Assembly (NCBI GenBank): GCA_000961655.1
Contig: LADR01000017.1
Coordinates: 1 to 64,000, forward strand
DNA from: Desulfatitalea sp. BRH_c12
GTDB lineage: Bacteria > Desulfobacterota > Desulfobacteria > Desulfobacterales > Desulfosarcinaceae
DNA: 64,000 nucleotides
Direction of reading: 5' to 3'
Of the stretch, positions 48,024-58,714 are shown in pieces (the stretch's first letter is position 1; every line of letters begins with the position of its first letter). The position numbers and the translations under genes were made by a program. Below the pieces are notes generated by a model. The model searched no databases and was not told where the DNA came from. It saw only the letters and a list, made by a program, of their open reading frames with translations.

Positions 48024-48296
48024 TTACGCAATATCCTTGAGCTTTTTGCCCGGGCGGAATTTAACCACGTTGCCCGCTTTGATCTTGATAACTTCACCGG
48101 TTTGAGGATTACGGCCCTTGCGGGCCTTGCGGCGCGTCTTGGCGAAGGTGCCGAAGCCGACAAGCGTTACCTTTCCATCCTTTTTCTTGAGTGTCTTGAA
48201 CACTGAATCCACAAAAGAGTTCAGCGCGGCCGTTGCGGCAATTTTTGAGATGCCAGCATCGGTAGCCATTTTTTCAATGAGTTCCGCCTTGTTCAT
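48024..48296 (-). CDS. hup: HU-family DNA-binding protein
   Basis: 90 residues, exactly HU size. It begins MNKAELIEKMATDAGISK and contains VGFGTF and the DNA-arm motif RKGRNPQTGEVIKI, then NVVKFRPGKKLKD. HU compacts and bends DNA non-specifically. GGGGGAG lies about six bases before the start. A promoter is at 48451-48477. Confidence 0.95.
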   Translation of the reverse strand: MNKAELIEKMATDAGISKIAATAALNSFVDSVFKTLKKKDGKVTLVGFGTFAKTRRKARKGRNPQTGEVIKIKAGNVVKFRPGKKLKDIA

Positions 48297-48620
48297 GTGT
48301 CACTCCCCCTTTTTCAAATGATGATAGCCAAAACGCTTCTGGTTCTATCTGCCTATCCGGCTTCACCGAAGTGGTCCATCTGAATACATCCCAAAAACCA
48401 CCCCTTTGCGAGGATTTCCATAAAGGTTCTATCTGGCCAGATTAGTATTCAGTATAGTAGCCTACGGAACGTGTCAATACAAAAAGCCCCGTCCCGCTTG
48501 CGTTTAAGGCGCTTTATCTTTGAAAATCGGGTGCGGTGCATGCTTGCAAACCCGCTATTTGGGGAGTGCCGGAACCCCCTCCTGCCATTGGCGTTTCAAT
48601 GCCCCGGCAAAGGCAATGTT
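48297..48620. other. Intergenic region between hup and ftsY
   Basis: About 320 bases without a gene. It contains the hup promoter and a leader of about 150 bases. Downstream of ftsY (minus strand) there is no clear terminator. Confidence 0.5.
48451..48477 (-). promoter_or_regulatory. Candidate hup promoter
   Basis: On the minus strand a perfect TTGACA (48472-48477) and TATACT (48451-48456) are separated by 15 bases, shorter than the optimal 17. Confidence 0.5.
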
Positions 48621-49742
48621 TCAAAAGAGTGCATTGATAAACGTGTTGGCATCGAATGTCTGTAGATCTTCGATGGCTTCTCCAACCCCGATATAGTGCA
48701 GGGGCAGGTTCAATTGCTGACAAATGCTGATCACGATTCCGCCCTTGGCCGTACCATCCAATTTGGTCAATGCCAACCCTGTAACGCCTATGGATTCATG
48801 AAACATTTTGGCTTGCGCGATGGCATTTTGGCCGGTGGTGGCATCCAGAACAAGAAGAACTTCATGCGGTGCTTCGGGCAGTTTCTTGCCAATGCTGCGT
48901 TGGATTTTTTTGAGTTCTTCCATCAAATTGATTTTGGTATGCAGTCTTCCGGCGGTATCAATGAAGACGGTGTCGACTTTTCTTGCCAGGGCGGCTTCGA
49001 TACTATCGTAGGCCACGGCGGCCGGGTCGGCGTTATCCTTGTGCCTGACAATATCAGCGCCCGCCTTGTCCGCCCAGATGGCCAATTGCTCGACTGCCGC
49101 GGCGCGAAAGGTATCGGCTGCGGCGATCAGCACTTTATGTCCTTCGTTGACTTTTTTCGCCGCCAATTTGCCGATGGTGGTGGTTTTGCCGACCCCATTG
49201 ACACCGACCACCATGACCACATTCGGTTTATGACCGGAAACCGGCTTCGAAGGCGGTGCGATGCTGTCGAACAAAGCGAGGATTTCTTGCCTGAGGACTT
49301 GTTTCAGAGCTTCCGGACTTTCGATTCTGGCGGCTTTGCGGGTCACGGTGTTCATCAATGCCATGGTCGTCTGAATGCCGATGTCGGACGTGATCAACAG
49401 TTCTTCGATCTCTTCGAGCATTGCGTCGTCAATGTGATTTTTGCCCCTGAACAGATCTTCGATATCGGTGTTCAGGATCGCTCGGGTTTTGGTCAGGCCG
49501 CGTTTTAATCGTGCAAAAAGGCCTGAGTGAGGTGTCGACAAGGTCTCTGTGGGAGCATTTTCTACAATCGTCACGGGTTCCGGCGATGTCGTATCTGCGG
49601 CATCATTGACCCGCGGGGGCTCCTGGGTCACGCTGTTCTGTGACGGACTTTCTTTCCGCGAGGGGATGGTGGAATCGGCCTCGGATGACTTCCCGGATGC
49701 CGCTTCGGATTTATTTTTTTTCTTGAACCATTGAAAAGCCAT
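48621..49742 (-). CDS. ftsY: Signal recognition particle receptor FtsY
   Basis: 373 residues. An acidic, low-complexity A region (to about 85) precedes the NG GTPase domain. Motifs: GVNGVGKTTTIGKLA, DTFRAAAVEQL, DTAGR, and TKLDGTAKGG. FtsY docks SRP-ribosome complexes at the inner membrane. It starts 14 bases after the smc stop, so the two genes form an operon. Confidence 0.97.
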   Translation of the reverse strand: MAFQWFKKKNKSEAASGKSSEADSTIPSRKESPSQNSVTQEPPRVNDAADTTSPEPVTIVENAPTETLSTPHSGLFARLKRGLTKTRAILNTDIEDLFRGKNHIDDAMLEEIEELLITSDIGIQTTMALMNTVTRKAARIESPEALKQVLRQEILALFDSIAPPSKPVSGHKPNVVMVVGVNGVGKTTTIGKLAAKKVNEGHKVLIAAADTFRAAAVEQLAIWADKAGADIVRHKDNADPAAVAYDSIEAALARKVDTVFIDTAGRLHTKINLMEELKKIQRSIGKKLPEAPHEVLLVLDATTGQNAIAQAKMFHESIGVTGLALTKLDGTAKGGIVISICQQLNLPLHYIGVGEAIEDLQTFDANTFINALF

Positions 49743-49756
49743 GTTTCTACCTTTGA

Positions 49757-52700
49757 TCAGGCGGCTGCTCTGCCTTGTAAATTGACCGATACGATTTTTG
49801 AAATGCCTTTGTACTCCATGGTGACGCCGAAAAGCATTTCAGCAAATTCCATACTTTTTTTATTGTGGGTGATCATAATGATCTGGGATTTTTCGCCGAT
49901 GACCTGCATCAGGTTGTTAAACCGCACGACATTGGCTTCGTCCAGCGGCGCATCGATTTCGTCGAGCAGACAGAAAGATGTCGGTCTGATCAGGAAAATG
50001 GCAAAGATGAACGCAATGGCCGAAAGCGCCTTCTCACCACCTGAAAGCAGACTCATACGGGTCAGTTTTTTGCCTGGCGGATGGACCATATACTCTACAC
50101 CGGTTTCCAGCGGCTTGTTGGGTTCGGTCAGGTCCAGCCGTGCCGATCCGCCTTCGAACAGTCTGGGGAAAACCTCTTGGAGTTTTTCATTGACCTGGTC
50201 ATAGGTTTCCATGAATCTTTCTTGGGTAATCCGGTTTATTTTGCGGATCACCTTGTGCAAGTCTTCAATGGCTTTGACCAGATCGGCGTGCTGGGTATTA
50301 AGAAAATCGAAACGCTCCTTGAGCTCTTCGTACTCCTTGATGGCGCCCATATTCACGTCGCCGATGCCGGCCATTTGCGCACGCAGGCGCTCCAGTTCTT
50401 TTTCCATTTCAGGCAGGGCCATCTGCAGCGATGGCTGCTGGGCCCGTTGCGCGCGCAGGGCGGTAATGGAAATATGATAGCGCTCCTGGACTCTGCCGGC
50501 AATGTTGTCCCGCCGCACGCGTTTTTCGGATAGATCGATCTCCAGCATGCGAAGTTTTTCCAATGTTTTTTGCCGTTCCGACTGAATTGCAGCCAGTTCC
50601 TCATCGCTTTTGCGCAGCGTGGTATCGATCGAGACGTATTCCGATTCATTGGCCGCCATGGTTTCTTCGAGGCGCTTCAAATCCTCGTACATGCGCTGCA
50701 GCGTGCTTTCGAGACCAGCGGCTTTGACCTCCGCCGTCTGACTTTTTTCCTTTTTCTGATCGATTTCAAGGCGGAGTTGATCGAGACGCACATGGCTGTC
50801 GCGTTCGAATTCACGCAGCCGCTGAAGGGTGTGTGTGCCGTGTTCCAGCTTGGCCTGCAGGGAGGTGAGTTGCAGTTTGTGGTCGACTACTTTTCGATTG
50901 TGGGATTCCAGTTGCGCGGCAATTTGCTCTATCCCACGGGTAGTATCCGCGCTGCGTTCCTGAAGTAGCTGGACATCGGCGGCTATTTTGGCGAGCGCCT
51001 GGTTGTATTTGCCCATCTCCTCGTCCAGATCGCTCTCTTCGCCCATGAGCTGTTCCTGCTCCAGTTGGATGATGTCAAGATGCCGACGGGCATTCTTCAA
51101 GTCTTCGCTGAGCCGGTAGAGTAGCTTTTCGGCGGACATGGCTTCTTCGGCGGCGCTGTTTTTGGCGGTGATCGCCTGTTGCAACGCTATTTCAAGCTGG
51201 CGTACACTCTCTTCGATGGCCTGCTGGCGCGCTGCTGCCTCGGCGGCTTCCTGGTCCAGTTCGGCGCTGCGGGCGATCAGCGTTTTCAGCTCCTGTTTTT
51301 TGGCAAGAATACCGGAAAGCTGTTCCCGGCTGCCGCCGAGGAGTAAACCCTGGTGTGAAACGATATCTCCGGACTGGGTGACAATAGTCTGTGCCTGGCC
51401 ATTGCGATTGAACAGGGCCACGGCCTCATCCAGGTGAGGCACAACAACGGCGTGGCCAAGCAAGGTCTGGGCAACAGGCTCATAATCGGGCTTTACCGCG
51501 ACATGCGCAAGCAACTGCGGATAACCATCGAGTGATTCCTGATGCGCACCGGTCATCGGTTTGACGGCGGCCACCGGAATGAACCCGCTGCGGCCCGCAC
51601 CGCTGCTCTGAAGGTAATCGATGGCGGCGACGGCGGCTTGCTGGTCCCGCACCAGAACATACTGAAGGGCTTCACCCAGCACAGCTTCGACGGCATCCTC
51701 ATAACCGGGTGCCGGCTCGATGATGTCGGCGACCAGTCCGACAATGCCGTCCAGAAACGTTTTAGACGCATCGTCTTCGGAGCGGGGGGTGTCCCCATCG
51801 CGTCGGGCGCGCATAATCGCTTTGACGCCGTCGCGGTACCATTCAAAATTCGCCGCCATTTTCTTCAGGGCCGCTAAATGCGAACGCGTTTTGGTGCGTT
51901 CCATCTCCAGCGTCTGGGTCTGCTTGACCTGGGCCACCAGGTCGGCCGAGCGCGCGGTCAGGGCGCTCTTCAGCTCTCCGATGCGCGATTCATAGTCAGC
52001 CATGGCGGCCTTAGTGTCATCCAATTGCCGCTGGGCTTCGGCGCGCTCTTTGTCGGTTTGGGACACTTTCTGAGCAGCCAGGACAACCTCTTCGTCGATG
52101 CGTTTGAGGCGTCTTTTTAAATTTTCCTTGCTGTTGGATGCTGTCTGATAGGTGTTTTTGTAGCGCGCCTCGTCCGCTACCAACCGCATGAGGCTGTTTT
52201 TGTTGTCTTCGGCCATCCGATTCAAATCGGCCAATTGCGCATGCAATCCCTGCGCGCCGCTTTTTTCTTGTTCGAGCGCTGCCTTAAGCTGGTCAATCTG
52301 GCTTTCGCATTGCTGATTCTGCCGGATCACCTGCGCCACTTCCGTTCCGATGGTGGCACTCTTGGCGGAAAGATCGTGTTGGGCCTGTTGCAAAGAGTCC
52401 GTTTCGGTGCGCAGACGCGCGGTTTCGTTTTTTAAATGCGTCTGTTCCGACTCTATGCGGTCAATCGTGCGTTGGGTTTCAAACCGACGGGACTTTTGCG
52501 TGGAGATTTCCTGATCCTTCTGGTGTTTTTTGAGCTTGATCTCCTCGACCGCCGCGTCGATTTTTTTGAGATGGGTGACATGGGCGAGATCCGAATCCTT
52601 GAGCCCGTCAATCAGTGCCCCGGCTTCCTGGATCTTGCGGCTATAGTCGTCGAAATGCGCGATCAGCAAGTGTGTGTCGATATCCCTGGCCCGCTCTTGA

Positions 52701-53362
52701 TAGTGCTTGAAACGCTCGGCTTTTTTGGCTTGCCGCTGCAATCCGGCCATCTGGCGGTTGACTTCGGCGATAATGTCATTGATGCGCAGCAAGTTCTGTT
52801 CAGTGGCTTTGACTTTGCGCAACGCCTCGTTCTTACGGAATTTATAGCGGGTCACGCCAGCCGCTTCTTCAAGAAAAAGGCGGCGTTCATCCGGGCCGGC
52901 ATCAATAATGGCGCCGATATTTCCCTGCTGAATGATGGCGAATGTGCGCGTCCCGACACCGCTTCCCATGAACAGGTTGTAAACATCTTTCAGGCGGCAG
53001 GGTTGTTTGTTGATCAAGTATGCGCTCTCGCCGGAGCGGTACAATCGGCGCGTTATGGCTATTTCGGAATAATCGCGGAACTCTTCGGGGGCATTGCCGT
53101 TGTCGTTCACCATGGTAAGCGTTACCTCGGCCATGTTCAGTGGCGGCTTGCCGTTTGCCCCGGAAAAGATGATGTCTTCCATGCTTTTGCCGCGTAGCTG
53201 CTTGACGCTTTGTTCGCCCATGACCCATCGTAACGCGTCGATGACATTGCTTTTGCCGCAGCCATTAGGCCCTACGATGGCTGAAATCCCGGGTGGAAAT
53301 TGAATGCTGGCTTTGTCTTGAAATGATTTGAAACCTACAATATCCAGCTTCCTGATCTTCAT
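49757..53362 (-). CDS. smc: Chromosome segregation ATPase SMC
   Basis: 1201 residues. The N-terminal head has GPNGCGKSNVIDALRWVMGE. Two long coiled coils flank a hinge (about 530-670, with DGIVGLVADIIEP). The C-terminal head has LLSGGEKALSAIAF and LLDEIDAPLDE. SMC with ScpA/ScpB condenses and separates sister chromosomes and is loaded by ParB, which is encoded about 45 kb away in this window. GGAG upstream supports the start. Confidence 0.97.
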   Translation of the reverse strand: MKIRKLDIVGFKSFQDKASIQFPPGISAIVGPNGCGKSNVIDALRWVMGEQSVKQLRGKSMEDIIFSGANGKPPLNMAEVTLTMVNDNGNAPEEFRDYSEIAITRRLYRSGESAYLINKQPCRLKDVYNLFMGSGVGTRTFAIIQQGNIGAIIDAGPDERRLFLEEAAGVTRYKFRKNEALRKVKATEQNLLRINDIIAEVNRQMAGLQRQAKKAERFKHYQERARDIDTHLLIAHFDDYSRKIQEAGALIDGLKDSDLAHVTHLKKIDAAVEEIKLKKHQKDQEISTQKSRRFETQRTIDRIESEQTHLKNETARLRTETDSLQQAQHDLSAKSATIGTEVAQVIRQNQQCESQIDQLKAALEQEKSGAQGLHAQLADLNRMAEDNKNSLMRLVADEARYKNTYQTASNSKENLKRRLKRIDEEVVLAAQKVSQTDKERAEAQRQLDDTKAAMADYESRIGELKSALTARSADLVAQVKQTQTLEMERTKTRSHLAALKKMAANFEWYRDGVKAIMRARRDGDTPRSEDDASKTFLDGIVGLVADIIEPAPGYEDAVEAVLGEALQYVLVRDQQAAVAAIDYLQSSGAGRSGFIPVAAVKPMTGAHQESLDGYPQLLAHVAVKPDYEPVAQTLLGHAVVVPHLDEAVALFNRNGQAQTIVTQSGDIVSHQGLLLGGSREQLSGILAKKQELKTLIARSAELDQEAAEAAARQQAIEESVRQLEIALQQAITAKNSAAEEAMSAEKLLYRLSEDLKNARRHLDIIQLEQEQLMGEESDLDEEMGKYNQALAKIAADVQLLQERSADTTRGIEQIAAQLESHNRKVVDHKLQLTSLQAKLEHGTHTLQRLREFERDSHVRLDQLRLEIDQKKEKSQTAEVKAAGLESTLQRMYEDLKRLEETMAANESEYVSIDTTLRKSDEELAAIQSERQKTLEKLRMLEIDLSEKRVRRDNIAGRVQERYHISITALRAQRAQQPSLQMALPEMEKELERLRAQMAGIGDVNMGAIKEYEELKERFDFLNTQHADLVKAIEDLHKVIRKINRITQERFMETYDQVNEKLQEVFPRLFEGGSARLDLTEPNKPLETGVEYMVHPPGKKLTRMSLLSGGEKALSAIAFIFAIFLIRPTSFCLLDEIDAPLDEANVVRFNNLMQVIGEKSQIIMITHNKKSMEFAEMLFGVTMEYKGISKIVSVNLQGRAAA

Positions 53363-53772
53363 GACACCGGTCTCCGTGTTTTACAGTATAACGCTTTTCC
53401 ACAGCTTTGCAGGTGCTCTTTACGCTTTGGGCGGTAATAGCCCTGTCGATTTCGCATCAGTGTTTTAGTATTTATAATGGTGATTGTCTAGAATGAACAG
53501 GGCACCGGTCAGATCGCCGGGATGCCCAAAGATTTTTTTAATATCAAGTCAGGTCATCATTGTAAAGCGAAAAGCCCTATAGGGGGTATGGAATTGGGCC
53601 CACTGGTACTACATTTAGTGTTGTTCGGCCTGTTTGGGGCGGAATTGACGTTCGAGCGCCGGCCAATTTTCTTGACTTGCAAGCGCAAGGGCCGTTATTG
53701 ATTAGAAATACAAGTCTTGCCGGAGCATCACGGTATGCCCCTTAAACATCGCCAAAACACAGGGAGGTCCAC
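53363..53772. other. Intergenic region between divergent smc and the phosphofructokinase gene
   Basis: About 410 bases without a gene. A minus-strand TATACT-like -10 box lies near 53384, close to smc. TTGACT at 53672 on the plus strand lacks a good -10 box. Nothing else is recognisable. Confidence 0.5.
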
Positions 53773-55878
53773 GTGTCGCCAAGAACACCTGTCGATGTCC
53801 GTACACTTTTAGAAGATCCGGATATTCAACGCGTGACGTCGCCCGTCAGCGAGCCGCTCAAAGGGCGGTGTACCTATCAGCCGCCGGTTTGCAACGTCTT
53901 TCGGGGTCAATGTACCAATATGGCGGATGTTGCGCACTTCCGCTTCGATGTTGATCCGGAAGCACGACGGCAGTTGCCGGATATCATCGACACGCAGGTG
54001 CAGGCAATCTACGCCGCGGATGATCCGGACGACGCCTTTGTGCGTACGTATACGCGTCCCCGCAGGATCGGCATCGTTTTTTCGGGCGGTCCGGCGCCGG
54101 GCGGTCACAATGTCATAGCCGGACTTTACGACGCAGCCAAACGCGCCAATCCGGCCAGTCACGTTTTCGGCTTCCTGGTCGGTCCTGACGGCATCATTGA
54201 AAATGAATACATTGAGCTGACCGATGGCCTGGTGGATAATTACCGCAATCTGGGCGGGTTCACCATGATCAAAACCGGTCGCACAAAAATTGACACTGCC
54301 CAGAAAATGGCCCAGGCGAAAGAGAATATCCTTGGCTTGAAATTGGACGCTCTGGTGGTCGTGGGCGGCGATGATTCGAATACCAATGCGGCTTTTTTGG
54401 CCCAGGCCCTATTTAAGGACAACGTCCAGATCATCGGCGTGCCCAAAACCATCGATGGCGACATCCAGGTTCGCGATGCGGATGAAAATGTCCTTTGCGC
54501 CATGTCATTTGGTTTTCATTCGGCCGCACGCGCCTTTGCCCTTGCGATCAGCAATTTGAGCAACGACAGCAGTTCGGATATTAAATACTGGCACATCTGT
54601 CGCGTGATGGGACGCGTAGCCAGCCATCTGGCGCTGGAAGTGGCCTTGCAGACGCACGCCAACCTGACGCTGATCGGCGAGGATCTGGCCAATTACGTGG
54701 ATCAGCAGCGTCTGGAAAAGGCCAGGGCCCAAGGGACCGTCGATTATACCGCCTACGGCATGACCTTGCGGCACTTGTCACGGGTTATCTGCGATGCGAT
54801 CGTGCGGCGCGCCGCGGTAGGAAAAAATTACGGTACTGTGGTCATACCCGAAGGCATCCTCGAATTTGTCAACGAGATCGAGGTCTTCATCATCAAGCTC
54901 AACACGATCATTGCGCATTACAACAGTACGCACGATAAAGACTTTCACACCAGTTTTCCCAGGTTGAACGAAAAAACGGATTATATAGGTCATCTGGTAA
55001 ACGACACGCCGCCGGGACTGGCGCCCAATATCTGGAATGCCCGCGATGACCAGCTTTTCAACGATTTGCCCGATTTTTTCCAGGAAGGATTGCTGACCGA
55101 AAGAGACAGTCATGGCAATTTTCAGTTTTCACAGGTCTCCACCGAAAAAGTCCTGCTGGATCTCGTCACCGACTATCTGAAGATTTTGCGCGACCAAGGC
55201 AGATATAAAATCGGTATCGCAAAGGCTTACTTTGCCAAAATCTGCAATAAATCCGGACTGTCTCCCGATTTTTACGGACCGATACTATTCAGAAATTTCG
55301 GAAATGCGGAATACCTGCTGGTAAAAGAGACCATTATTTCGTTGCGTACGCTCAGGAACGCCCTCGTGCAGGCAGGCGCCATCGGCACGGACGACACCAT
55401 TCCGTCGGCCATTGAGAAAGTATATAAGGCATCGGTTCCGAAATTTAAAACCCAGTCCCACTTCTATGGATACGATGGACGGGGTAGCGATCCCACTAAA
55501 TTCGATTGCATGTACACCTATAATCTTGGCCTGACAGTCTTCAGTCTCATTGCAAACGGCGCTACGGGATTGATGGCGGCCATCCGCAATCTGGAGCACG
55601 GTTTTGACCAATGGGAGCCTCTGGGCATTCCCATCGCTCCCTTGATGCGGTTGGAAGAGCGCCTTGGGCGCTTATCGCTGGTGCTTGAAAAAAGTTTGGT
55701 GGACATCCACTCGCCCGCATTTCAGGTGGTGAAGGCCTTCAGGGAAAAGTGGCTGGCCGCTGTTGCCGGGGATGATCAGTACCGCCGCCCCGGACCGATC
55801 CGGTTGCACAGCGACAACGAAGAGGATCGTCCGATCACGCTTCGCATCAATGCGATCGGACAGACGGGCGCATCCTGA
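53773..55878 (+). CDS. Pyrophosphate-type 6-phosphofructokinase (long form)
   Basis: 701 residues, the long PFP/PFK clade. GGPAPGGHN (near 105) binds the phosphate donor. GGDDSNTNA (about 197) carries the Asp typical of PPi-dependent enzymes where ATP-PFK has GGDGS. PKTIDGDI (about 223) and MGRVASHLALE (about 278) complete the active site. The reaction is reversible between fructose-6-phosphate and fructose-1,6-bisphosphate. PPi use would suit a sulfate reducer, since sulfate activation releases PPi; this link is inference. The start is GTG with GGGAGG upstream. The first 80 residues, with four cysteines, are an uncharacterised extension. Confidence 0.9.
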   Translation: MSPRTPVDVRTLLEDPDIQRVTSPVSEPLKGRCTYQPPVCNVFRGQCTNMADVAHFRFDVDPEARRQLPDIIDTQVQAIYAADDPDDAFVRTYTRPRRIGIVFSGGPAPGGHNVIAGLYDAAKRANPASHVFGFLVGPDGIIENEYIELTDGLVDNYRNLGGFTMIKTGRTKIDTAQKMAQAKENILGLKLDALVVVGGDDSNTNAAFLAQALFKDNVQIIGVPKTIDGDIQVRDADENVLCAMSFGFHSAARAFALAISNLSNDSSSDIKYWHICRVMGRVASHLALEVALQTHANLTLIGEDLANYVDQQRLEKARAQGTVDYTAYGMTLRHLSRVICDAIVRRAAVGKNYGTVVIPEGILEFVNEIEVFIIKLNTIIAHYNSTHDKDFHTSFPRLNEKTDYIGHLVNDTPPGLAPNIWNARDDQLFNDLPDFFQEGLLTERDSHGNFQFSQVSTEKVLLDLVTDYLKILRDQGRYKIGIAKAYFAKICNKSGLSPDFYGPILFRNFGNAEYLLVKETIISLRTLRNALVQAGAIGTDDTIPSAIEKVYKASVPKFKTQSHFYGYDGRGSDPTKFDCMYTYNLGLTVFSLIANGATGLMAAIRNLEHGFDQWEPLGIPIAPLMRLEERLGRLSLVLEKSLVDIHSPAFQVVKAFREKWLAAVAGDDQYRRPGPIRLHSDNEEDRPITLRINAIGQTGAS

Positions 55879-56109
55879 CAGCAGCCCCAAACCCGAAGGC
55901 GGTTACCCTGACTCCCATTAGTGCCGTTACCTCCTGCTTGAAAAAAAGGTGCCCCCAGTATATTCTTTGACCACTTTGCCGCGTGTTCCCATAGGGGCGA
56001 TCTTTTGTTCGCATGTTCGCCCGCGTTCGACGCGCGCAATTATAAGCGCAGGCTGAAACGACATCGTCTGCGCTTTGGCATGATCAACCACGGAGAAAGT
56101 AAAGGTAAA

Positions 56110-56589
56110 ATGCGAATCGGCATGGGATATGATGTGCACCGTCTGGTCAGCGGCAGGCCGCTGATTCTGGGTGGCATAACAGTACCTTTTGACAAAGGCT
56201 TGTTAGGCCATTCAGATGCGGATGTGCTGGTGCATTCGGCCTGCGATGCCCTGTTGGGTGCGGCCGGCATGGGCGATATCGGACAGCATTTCCCCGATAC
56301 CGATCCTCAATACAAAGACATTTACAGCATGGAGCTTCTGAAACGCAGCATTCAACGGGTCCGGGAATCTGGCCTGGAATTGTGCAACATGGATGCCACG
56401 CTTTTTGCGCAAGCCCCCAAGATAGCGCCTTATCGCGACGCCATGCGCCAGGCCATCGCCGCGGCAATGCAGGTTTCCGTCGATCGGATCAACATCAAGG
56501 CCACCACTACCGAAGGCCTCGGCCAGGTGGGTGCCGGCGAGGGCATGGCGGCCATGTGTGTCGTGCTGATGCAGTGCCAAACAGCGTAA
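56110..56589 (+). CDS. ispF: 2-C-methyl-D-erythritol 2,4-cyclodiphosphate synthase
   Basis: 159 residues. It starts MRIGMGYDVHRL, with metal ligands in DVH, and shows GHSDADVLVHS and the C-terminal KATTTEGLG. It makes MEcPP in the MEP isoprenoid pathway, whose last step is the IspH domain of the fusion at 7946-9670. The frame is open 35 codons upstream, but the family starts at ATG 56110. Confidence 0.96.
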   Translation: MRIGMGYDVHRLVSGRPLILGGITVPFDKGLLGHSDADVLVHSACDALLGAAGMGDIGQHFPDTDPQYKDIYSMELLKRSIQRVRESGLELCNMDATLFAQAPKIAPYRDAMRQAIAAAMQVSVDRINIKATTTEGLGQVGAGEGMAAMCVVLMQCQTA

Positions 56590-56719
56590 GGGCCTTTCCC
56601 GCTTTACATACCCGCAGCCTGCCTTACCCTTGTCGTTGAAAAGGACACCCCTGATCCGAATGGGCATCCGATTCAGCCAGGTGGTAGAATAATCCAATAG
56701 CTTTCAAGCGGTTCTGATA

Positions 56720-58714
56720 ATGCAGCAGTTCAACCTTGTTTCCGATTATACCCCCAAGGGGGACCAACCCCAGGCCATAGAGCGTCTGTGCGAAGGATTG
56801 CGCAGCGAAATCAAAGAACAGGTGCTGCTGGGCGTTACCGGTTCAGGCAAAACGTTCACCATGGGCCATACCATTGCCGCCATGAATCGGCCGGCATTGG
56901 TCATCGCCCCCAACAAGACGCTGGCCGCGCAGCTCTATCATGAATTCAAGCAGCTTTTTCCTGAAAACGCCGTCGAATATTTCGTCAGTTACTACGATTA
57001 CTATCAACCTGAAGCCTACATTCCGACCACGGACACCTATATTCAGAAAGACTCTTCGATCAATGACATGATCGACAAAATGCGTCATTCCGCAACCCGT
57101 TCTGTGCTGTCCCGGCGCGACGTGGTGGTGGTTGCCAGTGTGTCTTGCATTTTCGGCCTGGGCGCTCCGGAAGATTATCTGGCCATGCGCATCGACGTGG
57201 AAAAAGACATGGCGTTGTCGCGCGACCGTCTGCTTTATGACCTCGTGGCCATGCACTACCAGCGCAACGATGTCGATTTTCACCGCGGAACGTTCAGGGT
57301 GCGGGGCGACCGCGTGGAAATTTTCCCGGCCTATGAGGAAGACCACGCCCTGCGCATCGATTTTTTCGGTGACAACGTCGATGCCATCCAAGAGATCGAT
57401 CCCTTGCGGGGAGTAGTTCGGCGCGCATTGAAAGCCACTACCGTTTTTCCGGCCAGTCACTATGTGACCACACAGCAGACCCTTAAAAGAGCCATGCAAT
57501 CCATTTTGGAGGAGCTCAAAATACGCGTCGACCACTTCCGGGACGAGCACAAGCTGATCGAAGCGCAACGGGTCGAAGAGCGCACACGCTTCGATCTGGA
57601 GATGATTCAGGAGCTGGGGTATTGCAACGGCATTGAAAACTACTCGCGCCATTTGACCGGAAGAAATCCAGGCGATCCGCCGCCCACGCTGATCGACTAC
57701 TTTCCGTCCGATTACCTGATGTTCATCGATGAGAGCCATATTGCCGTGCCCCAGGTGCGCGCCATGTACAAAGGCGACCGATCCCGCAAGGAGACCTTGG
57801 TAAATTTTGGATTCCGTCTTCCGTCCGCTTTGGACAACCGGCCCCTGCGTTTTGATGAATGGCAGCAGCGGGTAGGGCAGGTGATCTATGTTTCGGCCAC
57901 GCCGGCCGACTATGAACTGGCGCATGCCCAAGGTGCGGTGGTCGAACAAATCGTGCGCCCCACGGGACTGATCGATCCACGGGTGGAGATCCGACCGGCC
58001 GTGCACCAGGTGGACGATCTGTATGCGGAGATTGTGTTGCGCAAGCAGCGCAATGAACGTATCCTGGTGACCACGTTGACCAAGCGCATGGCCGAAGATT
58101 TGAGTGAGTACTACACTGATCTGGGACTGTCCGTGCGATACTTGCACTCCGATATCGTTACCATGGAGCGCATGGAGATCATCCGCGAATTGCGCATGGG
58201 GACATTCGACGTGCTGATAGGCATCAACTTGCTGCGTGAAGGTCTCGATATTCCGGAAGTCAGCCTGGTGGCCGTGCTGGATGCAGATAAGGAAGGCTTT
58301 CTTCGCTCGGCCCGTTCGCTGATCCAGACCTCAGGCCGGGCGGCACGCAATGTCAACGGGACCGTAATTATGTATGCGGACCGGACAACCCCGTCCATGC
58401 AGCAGGCGATCGATGAAACCGATCGCAGGCGTACGATCCAGATCCAGTTCAATGCGGATCATGGCATTGTCCCGCAATCGATCAAAAAGACGATCACGGG
58501 CGTCTTCGACAACGCCTATGCCAGCGAGGCGCCTTCTGCCGGCAAGATTGCCGAACCTGCCGCGGAATGGCACTCACTGGAAAATGCCGAGCAAACGATA
58601 GTGAAAATGGAAAAAGAGATGCAGCGGGCCGCGCGCGATCTGGATTTTGAACGGGCCGCCGAGCTCAGGGACCGCATTAAACAACTCAAACGCAAACTGA
58701 TGTACGAAGCGTAA
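56720..58714 (+). CDS. uvrB: UvrABC excision nuclease subunit B
   Basis: 664 residues. It opens with the UvrB signature [15 protein letters not shown] and has [11 protein letters not shown] (Walker A), a [12 protein letters not shown] beta-hairpin, DESHIAVPQ, and a C-terminal UVR domain that binds UvrC. UvrB verifies damage delivered by UvrA. Its stop overlaps the uvrC start (TAATG). Confidence 0.97.
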   Translation: MQQFNLVSDYTPKGDQPQAIERLCEGLRSEIKEQVLLGVTGSGKTFTMGHTIAAMNRPALVIAPNKTLAAQLYHEFKQLFPENAVEYFVSYYDYYQPEAYIPTTDTYIQKDSSINDMIDKMRHSATRSVLSRRDVVVVASVSCIFGLGAPEDYLAMRIDVEKDMALSRDRLLYDLVAMHYQRNDVDFHRGTFRVRGDRVEIFPAYEEDHALRIDFFGDNVDAIQEIDPLRGVVRRALKATTVFPASHYVTTQQTLKRAMQSILEELKIRVDHFRDEHKLIEAQRVEERTRFDLEMIQELGYCNGIENYSRHLTGRNPGDPPPTLIDYFPSDYLMFIDESHIAVPQVRAMYKGDRSRKETLVNFGFRLPSALDNRPLRFDEWQQRVGQVIYVSATPADYELAHAQGAVVEQIVRPTGLIDPRVEIRPAVHQVDDLYAEIVLRKQRNERILVTTLTKRMAEDLSEYYTDLGLSVRYLHSDIVTMERMEIIRELRMGTFDVLIGINLLREGLDIPEVSLVAVLDADKEGFLRSARSLIQTSGRAARNVNGTVIMYADRTTPSMQQAIDETDRRRTIQIQFNADHGIVPQSIKKTITGVFDNAYASEAPSAGKIAEPAAEWHSLENAEQTIVKMEKEMQRAARDLDFERAAELRDRIKQLKRKLMYEA

